A stretch of 64,000 bases of DNA from Roseinatronobacter alkalisoli (lineage in GTDB: Bacteria > Pseudomonadota > Alphaproteobacteria > Rhodobacterales > Rhodobacteraceae): assembly GCF_028745735.1 (NCBI RefSeq), contig NZ_JAQZSM010000022.1, positions 1-64,000 of the forward strand, in the 5' to 3' direction. A program made the position numbers and the translations under genes. The notes beneath the pieces are model-generated. The model had not been told where the DNA came from. It ran no database searches and saw only the letters and a program-made list of their open reading frames with translations. Positions 1 through 8,484 of the stretch are shown here, one piece after another; positions within the stretch are counted from its first letter, which is position 1, and each line of letters begins with the position of its first letter.

Positions 1-560
1 GCCAGTCGCGCGACCATGCATGTTCATCTGTTCTTCGATGGCCTGCCGCAGATTCTGCACAGTGCGATCCTCGAGGATATCGATCACGACATGCCGTTCG
101 AGATCAACGATAATGGTTCCGTATGTTGGCGACTTTTCCAGCTCCAATCATCTATGCCGATGACTCTTGGCGGCGGGGCGGTGTTGTCCGCAACCTGCTT
201 GAGTTGCCGAAGCACCGTGTCATCGCTGACGCCGACGCCCAAACGGCGCAAGAGCCGTTCGGCAGGCCGCCCACCTGTCGCGTGCCCAAGATGCCTGACA
301 ATCTCCCGACACGGGAGGTGCAACGTTCGAATGGACGTGCTATCGAGAGGACATGGTCTGAAAACGTCCGGCGCGGGCAAGCCGAAGCCAAACATCGCCA
401 CCGGCAAACCTGGAGTGCCAACGTGACCCTGTCGCCATGTGCAGGGAAATCCTGCAGTCGCCGATGCCGCCATCCGTGACGGCGTCGAGACTGCAATCCA
501 GAGTCTGGGCAGATGCCATTTGGTGTCAGACTGCCCGATACAATCCACCCGCCGGAATCA
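1..560 (-). pseudogene. ISL3-family transposase remnant, N-terminal half
   Basis: On the minus strand this encodes the N-terminal half of an ISL3-type transposase, but in pieces. One frame gives DCIGQSDTK near 540 and then GGRPAERLLRRLG and RVIGIDDWSWK; another gives CPRRTFSDHV. The GIDDW block is typical of ISL3 DDE transposases. At about 120-125 a one-base deletion moves the reading frame, and the continuation GTIIVDLERHVVIDILEDRT is in the next frame. At least two frameshifts are therefore visible, so it should be inactive. The copy runs off the left edge of the window, so its C-terminus is not seen. Confidence 0.75.
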
Positions 561-624
561 CGTCGCTCAACGCTTTGAACCGACACATCGCTCCCGGGCG
601 ACCAATGCTTCTTCGAAATCATGA

Positions 625-1813
625 CTATCCCTTCTGAATTTTCCAGTTTCAGGATAGTGGCGCCACACAGAGAGTGACGCAGAACCCAATTAAGGGCTAC
701 GCGACACAGGGCTTTGACGCGCCTGGCTGCTTCTCGTAATCCTCGGGTTTCGGCACGCAATCGGTCACAATCGATTTGGAGAACTTTGAGGATTGTCGCG
801 ACGGTCACCACTTTCCCATGCCAAAGGTACCAGCGCATTGTCTCGGCAGGCCGCTCGAAGAGTAGTAACAACCCTGAAAAGCCCTTCGATTGCAGGAGCC
901 CTTGCACCGCATTTTCAATGTGCTTGACCCGCATCGAGATATGCCACCAATCCAGTATGTGGGAGACGGGACCTCGAACGGCACGCCGCACTAGGTTTGG
1001 CAAGGCTGGCTCGCCGTCTGAAATCACGGTCACCTTGCTTTGGCCATCCCAACCTTGTGCAATCAGGTCATTTCGGAGTTATCTGGCAGGCGACGCAGCG
1101 GCTTGTTGAACGAGACCAAATCGTCGGCTCATATTGAGGCTTTCAGCCTTGCCGACCACAACATCAAGGTGCCGTTTCTGGTATTAAGGCCGACATCGTA
1201 TGTGCGCACCATCCAGGAAAACAGTGGTTGGGGAGGATGCCGCGTCTGTATCCGCGTCTCCTTGACCGTCTTCGTCGAAGCCGAGTTTGTGGGCAATGCG
1301 CCCCAAACGATTTCGAATTGTCGTGTTCAACTGAGCCGAACAGGGCAGGAACATTTCGATCAATCGAGCGGCTTCTCGAAACGAGTGCCTCGATCCCAAT
1401 TCGGCCTGCAGTCGCCGAAGTTCTGGCGTTGCACGATCGGGAAAAAGACCAGCAAGTAGTGATTGCGGCCCATGGGTCTCAATCCCAGCCACCGTTTGGC
1501 ACGAGCAGCGCCGAATTCTCGGCGACTTCACGCGAAATCGATCGAATAGCGTGTCGAATACGCGGCCTCAATCATCATGGATCGCGCGTCGTCGACCACA
1601 GTCGTCGCAGTTCCGGCGAGCGGTCAGCGCGTCATAGATCTGTTCTTGCAGGATCGCTTCCCGCAATCGCCTTAGCAATTGCTTTGCCTCGTCGAGAAGT
1701 AGACCAAGGTTCACGGGTCCCAACGCGTCAGGCGCACAGCAGAGCCGACCGATATTGCGCCTACGCGTTTCTCCATCGTCAAACGTCGTCTCAACAAAAA
1801 TATTTACATCCAT
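625..1813 (-). pseudogene. ISKra4-family transposase remnant
   Basis: Minus-strand pieces reassemble an ISKra4-type transposase: an N-terminal segment starting at 1813 and ending in a zinc-ribbon-like NCDDCGRRRAIHDD; a middle segment (1184-1531) with PELRRLQAELG, HSFREAARL and VFLDGAHIRCRP; then YQKRHLDVVVGKAE; and a catalytic-region segment from 1033 with VISDGEPALPNLV and HILDWWHISMR. Between 1184 and 1034 the frame carries two in-frame TAA codons, and the segments 1813-1568 and 1531-1184 are in different frames. The C-terminal end is replaced by the neighbouring ISL3 remnant. Inactive. Confidence 0.75.
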
Positions 1814-1925
1814 GGTGGGTTACGCCTCATTCTGAAACCCTTACCCCAACACGTAGACCACCAAGTTTTGCCCACTCCCCCGCAGGTATTGCATAGCCCT
1901 TGGTTCTTTGATCAGTCCCCAGCAT

Positions 1926-2564
1926 TCATATCCTGACTGCGCGTTGCCGGGCGCTGGTCAGGTGGGCGAGAAGGGCGTTTTCTGCGGCCTCCGGATCCCG
2001 GCTTTCTATGGCCGCGATGATCGCCAGATGTTCATCCATGACCGAAACGGCCAGCTCTGGTAGCATTCTGGTATCCTCGTTCCGGATCAGCCGGACTTTG
2101 ATGGCATTGGTACGGTAGATTGTTCTGATCAGGTCATTGCCCAGCATATCGATCATTCGGTCGTGAAAATCCCAGTCGGTTTGCTGCGCCTGTGCTAGAA
2201 TATCGGGGGTGATGCCCGAAGCGGCCGCCGCACGCGCAGCTTCATGATCAGCGCGCAAGGCAGCGATCTCCGCGTCCGAAACGACGGTTACAAAATGGCG
2301 CACGGCCTCGCGTTCCAGCATGATGCGCAGCTGAAATGCATTGCGGATCAGTTCCATATCTACATGCATGACCTGCAACCCACGCTGGGGCACAGATCGG
2401 ATCAGGCCATCCGCTTCCAGCCGGGGGATCATTTCGCGCACAGCGCCAAGGTTCATCCCGGTCAGGGCAACCAGCTCCCTTTGTGAAATGAACTGTCCCG
2501 GTGAAATCTGCCGGGACAGCAAGTTTTCGGTGAAGGCATCATAGGCCAGTTCCCGCAGCTTCAT
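1926..2564 (-). CDS. GntR-family (FCD/FadR-type) transcriptional regulator
   Basis: A 212-residue DNA-binding regulator. Residues ~1-70 form a GntR winged helix-turn-helix (SQRELVALTGMNLGAVREM, then LEADGLIRSVPQRGLQV). Residues ~80-205 are an all-helical FCD ligand domain with the usual metal-type histidines (DFHDRMIDML, MDEHLAIIAAI). FCD regulators normally sense organic acids or sugar acids. It lies 26 bp downstream of the DapA-family gene on the same strand and is probably co-transcribed with it, so it is the likely local repressor of the divergent dapA-like and FAD dehydrogenase/TRAP operons. The ligand cannot be read from sequence. Confidence 0.9.
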   Translation of the reverse strand: MKLRELAYDAFTENLLSRQISPGQFISQRELVALTGMNLGAVREMIPRLEADGLIRSVPQRGLQVMHVDMELIRNAFQLRIMLEREAVRHFVTVVSDAEIAALRADHEAARAAAASGITPDILAQAQQTDWDFHDRMIDMLGNDLIRTIYRTNAIKVRLIRNEDTRMLPELAVSVMDEHLAIIAAIESRDPEAAENALLAHLTSARQRAVRI

Positions 2565-2590
2565 AACGTCCGCTCCCTGTTTCCTGATGT

Positions 2591-3487
2591 TCAGCCCTTC
2601 AGAAACCTTATAGTACTAAGCAAACTTGCGACCAGCGTCGAGTCTGCCTGTTCCAGCGGGGGCCGCGTGCCTGACCAGCCGGGATCGTCGTGCAGGCCGC
2701 CGACCAGCGCCTTGACCAAAGGTGTGACGGGGGCCGAAACCACGCGGTCCACAAGAGCGTCCATATCAGGGTCGGCGGCCCCGGTGCGGATTATTTTGTC
2801 AACACGGGCGGGCAGAAGGTTGCCCATGCCACTGATCGCGCCAGCCCCGCCAAGGGGGGCGGCGCGCGCAAGCAAACGTTCGTCACCCACAAGAATGGCC
2901 AGATCGTCCATCGGCAGCAGGCTTGCGGTGTGATCCCAGTCACCAGCACTGTCTTTGACCCCAAAAATCGTATCGCTGAACCGGTCCTTCAGTTGGCGCA
3001 CCAGGGGCGCGTCAAAGGCCACCCCCGTAACCTGTGGGATATGGTAGAGGATGATCTGCATGTCGCGCTTTGTCGCGCTGATCAGTCGCGTAACCCATTC
3101 GCCCAGCCCCGTTTGCGAAACACCCTTGAAGTAGAAAGGCGGTGCCAGAAGCAGGCGTTCCACGCCGCGGGCCTGTGCCGCCGCGATCTGCGCGCCGGCC
3201 GTTTCGAAGTCCGAGGCGACAATTGCGACCGTGATTTTCGCCGACGGCACACCGGCATCTCTCACTGCATCGAGCAAACAGGCCCGGTCGGTCGTTCCCA
3301 ATGACGCCCCTTCACCCGTGGTACCAAAAAGCGTCAAGCCGTTCAGCCCTTCTTGCATCAGAAACTCTGCATGGGTAGCCGCGCGGTCGGTATCGATCGC
3401 ACCGTCTGCCGTAAAGGGTGTCACCATCGCGGCGGACAGTCCGAAAAGATGGGCCCGCGGAGCGCGCGCGGTGAGACTGGTGGGCAT
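2591..3487 (-). CDS. DapA-family (dihydrodipicolinate synthase/N-acetylneuraminate lyase) aldolase or dehydratase
   Basis: A 298-residue class I (Schiff-base) TIM-barrel lyase. Family landmarks are present: GTTGE at residues 55-59, the catalytic tyrosine in LYHIPQVTG (Tyr148) and the Schiff-base lysine in FGVKDSAGDW (Lys178). Length is normal for the family. Members include dihydrodipicolinate synthase, 2-keto-3-deoxy sugar acid aldolases, ketodeoxyglucarate dehydratase and hydroxyproline-pathway enzymes. Its position beside a GntR regulator, an FAD-dependent hydroxyacid dehydrogenase and a TRAP transporter argues for a catabolic keto-acid lyase rather than lysine biosynthesis. The specific substrate is not determined. 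Confidence 0.88.
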   Translation of the reverse strand: MPTSLTARAPRAHLFGLSAAMVTPFTADGAIDTDRAATHAEFLMQEGLNGLTLFGTTGEGASLGTTDRACLLDAVRDAGVPSAKITVAIVASDFETAGAQIAAAQARGVERLLLAPPFYFKGVSQTGLGEWVTRLISATKRDMQIILYHIPQVTGVAFDAPLVRQLKDRFSDTIFGVKDSAGDWDHTASLLPMDDLAILVGDERLLARAAPLGGAGAISGMGNLLPARVDKIIRTGAADPDMDALVDRVVSAPVTPLVKALVGGLHDDPGWSGTRPPLEQADSTLVASLLSTIRFLKG

Positions 3488-3529
3488 GATCAGGAATCCT
3501 GTTTATACATTCACTGACATGTTAGCGTG

Positions 3530-3580
3530 TTGACATTAACAGTTCAATTGCTACCTTGTCAGCAATTCGACAAGGGGGGG
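3530..3580 (+). promoter_or_regulatory. Candidate promoter with overlapping palindromic operator
   Basis: In the 100-bp divergent space between the dapA-like gene and the FAD dehydrogenase. TTGACA at 3530-3535 is followed after 16 bp by TACCTT (3552-3557), a plausible -35/-10 pair reading rightward. An inverted repeat, CCTTGTC-N8-GACAAGG at 3554-3575, overlaps the -10 and start region, a typical repressor position. A purine-rich AAGGGGGGG (3572-3580) precedes the ATG at 3588 and may act as ribosome binding site. The linked GntR protein is the obvious candidate binder; this is inference. Confidence 0.45.
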
Positions 3581-3587
3581 CTCGTGG

Positions 3588-4994
3588 ATGAACGTCAGAT
3601 ATGATACAATTCCGTCATTGCAGGCGTTTCTCGACGCTTTGCCTGAAGCGGTTCGTTCCACACGCATCGATCCTGTTCCCCCGAGAAATCACAATGACTG
3701 GTCTGCGCTGATGCCTGAAGCGCCGGCAGCGCTGTTTTGTCCCCGCACAACCGAGGATATTGCGGTGCTTCTGCGCGCCGCGAATACGCATCGGATTTCT
3801 GTTGTGCCGCAAGGCGGTCTGACTGGCCTATGCGGTGGGGCACGTCCGGTATCATCCGGAATAGCACTGTCACTGGAGAAGATGGTCGGCATCGAGGAGA
3901 TCGATCCTGCCTCGGCCACAATCACCGTTCTTGCGGGAACCCCACTAGAAGTTGTGCAGAACGCCGCTGCCGAGGCAGGACTGTACTTTCCCCTGGATCT
4001 CGGGGCGCGGGGATCCTGCACCATCGGAGGTAATGCCAGCACCAACGCGGGGGGGAACAGGGTGATCCGATATGGCCTGATGCGCGATCTCGTGCTGGGG
4101 CTTGAAGCGGTGCTGTCCAATGGGACGGTGATTGATGCCACCACCAAGCTGATCAAGAACAACACTGGATACGACCTGCGCCAATTATTTTTAGGGTCTG
4201 AAGGCACGCTCGGGATCATCACGCGGCTTGTGCTGCGGCTGCAGCCCGCGCCGGGCTGCACTCATGCTGCGCTTTGCGGTATGGGTGACTATGCGTCTGT
4301 CCTGCGTCTTTTAGACGGGGCGCGGCGCAAACTGGGGCCGACGTTGTCCGCCTTCGAAGTAATGTGGCCGGATTATTGGCAGATCGCTTGCGATGTGCCG
4401 GGCGTGCGTAGTCCACTAACGCAGCAGCACGTTTTCCGCGTCCTGATCGAAGCGCAGGGCACGAATGAGGCGATCGACAGCGCGCGCTTCACGACCTTTC
4501 TCGAAGAGATGTTCGACGACGGAGTGTTGGAGGATGCGGTCCTGTCCCAAAGCCTTTCAGACATCAAGACCTTCTGGGGCGTGCGTGATGCGTGTTCCGA
4601 GTTCAAAGTCACACTTGGGCCGCATTTGGCCTATGATGTAGGATTGCCGACTAGGCAGGCAGATGAATTCGCGAAGGCGTGTGCGGCTGCCATCACACAG
4701 GCAGTTCCGGGTGGTAAGTCAGTGTTTTATGGCCATGTTGCGGACGGAAATCTGCATCTACTTGCTTGGCTGCCCGGTGCAAAGTACCAACCGGCCAAGG
4801 CGTTCGACACTGCCGTCTATTCAACTGTCCGGGAGTTTGGTGGCTCCGTTTCGGCAGAGCACGGCATCGGAACAACCAAGAAGCCGTATCTTGAACATTC
4901 CCGCACTGCGCAAGAGATCGCGCTGATGCGTCTGATCAAGACCGCACTGGACCCGAATGGTATCCTTAATCCTGGTAAAGTGATCGACCTATGA
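3588..4994 (+). CDS. FAD-binding oxidoreductase (GlcD/D-2-hydroxyacid dehydrogenase family)
   Basis: 468 residues, VAO/PCMH-type flavoprotein. The N-terminal FAD domain shows VVPQGGLTGLCGGARPV and later CTIGGNASTNAGG and GSEGTLGIITRLVLRL. The C-terminal FAD-linked oxidase domain ends with FYGHVADGNLHLLAW and SAEHGIGTTKKPYL, the two motifs that define the D-lactate/glycolate/D-2-hydroxyglutarate dehydrogenase group. It should oxidise a D-2-hydroxy acid to the 2-oxo acid and pass electrons to quinone or an electron-transfer partner. Its stop overlaps the dctQ start (ATGATG), so it is translationally coupled to the TRAP genes; the transporter's substrate and this enzyme's substrate are probably linked. 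Confidence 0.9.
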   Translation: MNVRYDTIPSLQAFLDALPEAVRSTRIDPVPPRNHNDWSALMPEAPAALFCPRTTEDIAVLLRAANTHRISVVPQGGLTGLCGGARPVSSGIALSLEKMVGIEEIDPASATITVLAGTPLEVVQNAAAEAGLYFPLDLGARGSCTIGGNASTNAGGNRVIRYGLMRDLVLGLEAVLSNGTVIDATTKLIKNNTGYDLRQLFLGSEGTLGIITRLVLRLQPAPGCTHAALCGMGDYASVLRLLDGARRKLGPTLSAFEVMWPDYWQIACDVPGVRSPLTQQHVFRVLIEAQGTNEAIDSARFTTFLEEMFDDGVLEDAVLSQSLSDIKTFWGVRDACSEFKVTLGPHLAYDVGLPTRQADEFAKACAAAITQAVPGGKSVFYGHVADGNLHLLAWLPGAKYQPAKAFDTAVYSTVREFGGSVSAEHGIGTTKKPYLEHSRTAQEIALMRLIKTALDPNGILNPGKVIDL

Positions 4995-5533
4995 TGACAG
5001 CCCTGAGATTTTTGGAGGTCAATTTCGAGCGTTTTATCCTCGCCGCGATTCTTCTTGCGCTAGTTCTGATCCTGGCCGCGCAGGTTATGTTTCGCTATCT
5101 GATCGGGTCACCACTGGTCTGGTCCGAAGAACTGGCAAGATATCTTCTGATCTGGTGCACGTTCATTGGGGTCAGTCTTGCTGTGCGGGAGGGACGCAAC
5201 ATTTCTGTCGATCTGTTGCCAGTTCTGGCGGGTCAGGCGTGGCTTCGGACCTTCGGAGTTGTCGCACTGCTCGGATCTGCGATCTTCTTTGCGTTGATGG
5301 TTTGGTATTCTGTCCCTCTGACGCGAAGAATCGCACAGATCGGACAAACATCCCCTGGACTGAACCTGCAGATGTGGATCGTCTATGCTGCGGTGCCAGT
5401 CGGTATGGGGCTGGCACTTCTGCGCGCAATTCAAGCCCTATGGAAAATCGCGCGGGGCGGCGAAGTGCCGGGACTGAACGTTATGGCAGATGTAGTGCCT
5501 GAGGCCAGCGCTGCAGAAAGGCCGCGCGCATGA
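4991..5533 (+). CDS. TRAP transporter small permease (DctQ family)
   Basis: 180 residues with four hydrophobic segments (about 15-35, 45-65, 85-110, 125-150), the standard DctQ topology. The conserved VWSEELARYLLIWCTFIGVS stretch lies after helix 1, followed by REGRNISVDLL. It forms the membrane complex with the DctM protein encoded next, powered by a sodium or proton gradient. It overlaps the preceding FAD dehydrogenase by 4 bp and the following dctM by 4 bp, so all three are coupled. Confidence 0.93.
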   Translation: MMTALRFLEVNFERFILAAILLALVLILAAQVMFRYLIGSPLVWSEELARYLLIWCTFIGVSLAVREGRNISVDLLPVLAGQAWLRTFGVVALLGSAIFFALMVWYSVPLTRRIAQIGQTSPGLNLQMWIVYAAVPVGMGLALLRAIQALWKIARGGEVPGLNVMADVVPEASAAERPRA

Positions 5534-6807
5534 TCCCAGTCTATGCCCTAGGTTTTTTCCTGCTGGTAATGCTTTTCAGCGTCCCGGTTGCTTTTTCGCT
5601 GGGCTTTGCAGCATTTTTGCCGGGATGGATTGGCGCACCGACCAACCCCGGCCAGGTCGTGCGCTCCATCGTAACTGCACTTGACAGTTTTCCACTGCTG
5701 GCCGTGCCGCTGTTTATACTTGCAGGTGAGATCATGACGCGGGGCGGATTGGCGAAGCGGCTGTTTTCCTTTGCAGATGCCCTGTTTGGAAGGTTCAGGG
5801 GCGGCCTTGCAATGTCCTCGGTTGTGGCCTGCATGTTGTTCGGCGCGATATCGGGAAGTTCTCCTGCGACAGTGGCGGCCATCGGATCTATGGCAATACC
5901 GCTTCTTGTGTCCCGGGGCTATGACCTTCGCTTCTCCACTGCGTTGGTTACTGCTGCGGGAACGCTTGGGGTGATCGTCCCACCATCCATACCGATGATC
6001 ATCTACGGCATGGCGGCTCAGGTCAGTGTCTCGGCGTTATTCATTGGAGGAATCATACCCGCACTGGTTATCGGTTCGCTACTGATGGGCTATGCCCATG
6101 TATATGGGCGGCGCAATGCGCATCGGATCACGTCGGATACAGGCCGGGTTTCAGTTCTCTCTGCATTCCGCCGCAGTTTCTGGGCGCTGATGGCCCCGGT
6201 ATTTGTGTTGGGGGGCATTTATGGCGGAGCTTTCACCCCGACCGAGGCTGCGGCCATCGCCTGCATCTATGGTCTGGTCATTTCAATGCTGGTGTTCCGT
6301 GAACTGACAATCCGCGACCTGGGTAGCGTACTGGTAAACACGGCGCTTACCATCGGGCCGATCCTTATCATAGCTGGAACAGGGGCCGCGCTTGGCCGGG
6401 TGTTGACGCTTATGCAGGTGCCCGCGACCTTGGGGGAATTTGTCGGGGGGGCGATTGATGAACGACTGATCCTACTGTTGCTGATCAATCTGGTGCTGCT
6501 TGGTGTTGGCATGGTGATGGAAACCCTCTCGGCGATCATCGTCCTGACGCCAATTCTGTTGCCGGTGCTGGCACCCTATGGTGTCGATCCCGTTCACTTT
6601 GGAATGATCATGGTGGTCAACCTTGCCATTGGCTTTGCCACACCGCCAGTGGGCGTCAATATTTATGTGGCTTCCGGTATCACCAAACTGTCGGTTCTGC
6701 AGATATGTCGCGGGCTGTTGGTGCCCATTGCGCTGCTCCTCGTGGGGCTGCTTCTTGTCACCTATGTGCCGGGGCTGACGCTCTGGCTTCCGGGCCTTGC
6801 GGGTTGA
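5530..6807 (+). CDS. TRAP transporter large permease (DctM family)
   Basis: 425 residues, about twelve hydrophobic helices. Family signatures include the internal repeats with GAISGSSPATVAAIGSMAIP and FATPPVGVNIYVASGI, plus IVPPSIPMIIYG. It is the ion-coupled transport channel of a tripartite ATP-independent periplasmic transporter for carboxylates. Gene order FAD dehydrogenase-dctQ-dctM-dctP, with 4-bp overlaps, indicates one transcript. Substrate unknown; a hydroxy or keto carboxylate is likely from context. Confidence 0.95.
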   Translation: MIPVYALGFFLLVMLFSVPVAFSLGFAAFLPGWIGAPTNPGQVVRSIVTALDSFPLLAVPLFILAGEIMTRGGLAKRLFSFADALFGRFRGGLAMSSVVACMLFGAISGSSPATVAAIGSMAIPLLVSRGYDLRFSTALVTAAGTLGVIVPPSIPMIIYGMAAQVSVSALFIGGIIPALVIGSLLMGYAHVYGRRNAHRITSDTGRVSVLSAFRRSFWALMAPVFVLGGIYGGAFTPTEAAAIACIYGLVISMLVFRELTIRDLGSVLVNTALTIGPILIIAGTGAALGRVLTLMQVPATLGEFVGGAIDERLILLLLINLVLLGVGMVMETLSAIIVLTPILLPVLAPYGVDPVHFGMIMVVNLAIGFATPPVGVNIYVASGITKLSVLQICRGLLVPIALLLVGLLLVTYVPGLTLWLPGLAG

Positions 6808-6843
6808 TCCGCGGGGCTTTCACCCCATGAAATGGAGGATTTC

Positions 6844-7848
6844 ATGAAACTCAAGTCCCTTTCCGCAGCAACCCTGCTCGCTTTGGGTACAGCGCTGCCT
6901 GTCGTGGCGCAGGAATATACCATGATCCTGGCGCACACGCTCAATGATACAACGCATCCGCTTTATCAGGCCTTCAAAAAGATCGAAGCTGATATCGAAG
7001 AGGCCTCGGATGGCCGTATCGACGTTCAGCACCAACCAGGCGGCGCACTGGGCGGTGACCGCGAGTTACTGGAGTCAATGCTGCTGGGCGACATTCAGTT
7101 TGTGCCCACGTCAACGTCCGGTGCGGTTCAGTTCGTACCTGAATTCGCGGCCTTTGAAATACCTTACCTGTTTCCGACAGATACAACCCAACTGCGCGCC
7201 ATATTAAACGATAGCGAGTTCACGACGGCTGTCGAAACAGCGCTCGAATCCCGTGGCATACACTTTGGCAGTTTCTACAATGGTGGGTTCCGGCAACTGA
7301 CAACATCGACTGTCCCGGTGCGCTCACCTGCTGACATCAAGGACAACAACCTTCGTATCAGGGTTCCCGAAAACCGGTTCTCGGTGGCCACCTGGGAGGC
7401 AATAGGCGCCGCGCCGACCCCTATTGCTTTTCCTGAACTCTACGGGGCTTTGCAGCAGGGCGTGGTGGAGGGACAGGAAAATCCCTTCGGTCACATCATC
7501 TCGCAGCGTTTCTATGAGGTGCAGAACTATCTGACGACGACCAATCATATTCTCCTGGCCAACGTAAACCTGATCAACAAGGAATGGTATGACGGCCTGC
7601 CCGGCGATCTTCAGGCTGTTGTTGATCAGGCTTTGGCTGATGCCGAGACCTTTCAATGGGAACTTCAGGATCAGATGCTGAATGAGCAACGTTCAGCAAT
7701 CCTCGAGCATATGGAGATTATTGACCTGACTGAGGAGGAACTGTTGCAGTTCCGGGACGCCACGGCATCTTTGCAGGACATGGTGCGCGAGCAGATCGGG
7801 GACGAGATGGTCGACACTCTGATCGGGGCCATCGACGCCCAACAATAA
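6844..7848 (+). CDS. TRAP transporter substrate-binding protein (DctP family)
   Basis: 334 residues from the ATG at 6844, chosen because a GGAGG lies just upstream and a clean signal peptide follows (MKLKSLSAATLLALGTALPV, then VAQ cleavage). The mature protein has DctP landmarks: HPLYQAFKKIEADIEEAS, GGALGGDRELLESMLLGD, NNLRIRVPEN (the arginine that pairs with a substrate carboxylate) and LYGALQQGVVEGQENPFGHI. It delivers a carboxylate to the DctQM permease. It is the last gene of the operon and is followed by a strong hairpin. Confidence 0.94.
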   Translation: MKLKSLSAATLLALGTALPVVAQEYTMILAHTLNDTTHPLYQAFKKIEADIEEASDGRIDVQHQPGGALGGDRELLESMLLGDIQFVPTSTSGAVQFVPEFAAFEIPYLFPTDTTQLRAILNDSEFTTAVETALESRGIHFGSFYNGGFRQLTTSTVPVRSPADIKDNNLRIRVPENRFSVATWEAIGAAPTPIAFPELYGALQQGVVEGQENPFGHIISQRFYEVQNYLTTTNHILLANVNLINKEWYDGLPGDLQAVVDQALADAETFQWELQDQMLNEQRSAILEHMEIIDLTEEELLQFRDATASLQDMVREQIGDEMVDTLIGAIDAQQ

Positions 7849-7864
7849 GGGGAAGACCATACGC

Positions 7865-7898
7865 CCCCCCGGGCAGTGCCAATTGCATTGGCCGGGGG
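7865..7898 (+). terminator. Stem-loop downstream of dctP
   Basis: A hairpin just after the dctP stop. The inner stem GCCAAT/ATTGGC has loop TGC; the outer stem CCCCCG/CGGGGG has a bulge on the left arm. There is no long U-run after it, so it may be an mRNA 3' stabiliser or a weak terminator. Confidence 0.45.
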
Positions 7899-7929
7899 TT
7901 CTGAACCTGTGACCTTGACCGCGAAGATT

Positions 7930-8300
7930 GGTTCCGTCGCTACTTTTCAGTTGGGTGGAGAGCAGGCTTGCGCCGGACATAGTTGTGCTGCGAACTGCTG
8001 AAATGCAGTCAAGCCGTTGGTGCCCAATTGGCCCTTTCGGATCATGTGCGCGGTCTCGATGCCTTTGAGCGTGGCAGAGACTGAATGAAGCGCTTTGAGG
8101 CCCGGCATTCGCCCCGTGCTTCACTTGATGAACCGGTGGTCCTGCGCGCGGGTATTGTTCAGGTATTTGACCTACAGGAGCTTTATGGTTTTTCCGCTGG
8201 TGCCAATTGCACGCCGGAAGCGCCGCGCCGCCGGCTTGTTACGGCGCTCAGACCGCATATGCGATAATTTCACGGGCATCGCGAAAGCCCTTCAGGTGCG
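7930..8300 (-). pseudogene. IS6-family transposase remnant (mosaic)
   Basis: Minus-strand debris of an IS6 transposase related to the intact copy at 52560-53249 (type A). It reads SERRNKPAARRFRRAIG, then after an internal deletion VKYLNN and RAQDHRFIK, one TGA, and STGRMPGLKAL, GIETAHMIRKGQLGTNGLTA. The upstream end (about 8255-8300) instead reads LKGFRDAREIIAYAV, which matches the N-terminus of the other IS6 type (type B, 39109-39819). A degenerate type A terminal repeat (GGTTCCGTCGCTAC) sits at 7930. Stops and a deletion make it inactive. The rest of the 7849-8484 gap shows nothing clear. Confidence 0.7.
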
Positions 8301-8484
8301 GCGTTGATGTCGGTTTCTTCATACTTCGCCCTCTAACAAAGTCAGAGCGGCAATCAACTTGCCTATGCTTCAGCAGCCTGGATCGTCCCATGCGCCGGGC
8401 GCATTCAGGCGGTCCCATTTCCCTCGTAGTTGCATATCGTCGAGGCTGGCACCTTTGCGTATAGCCCCGCCATTGAACGCGGGG

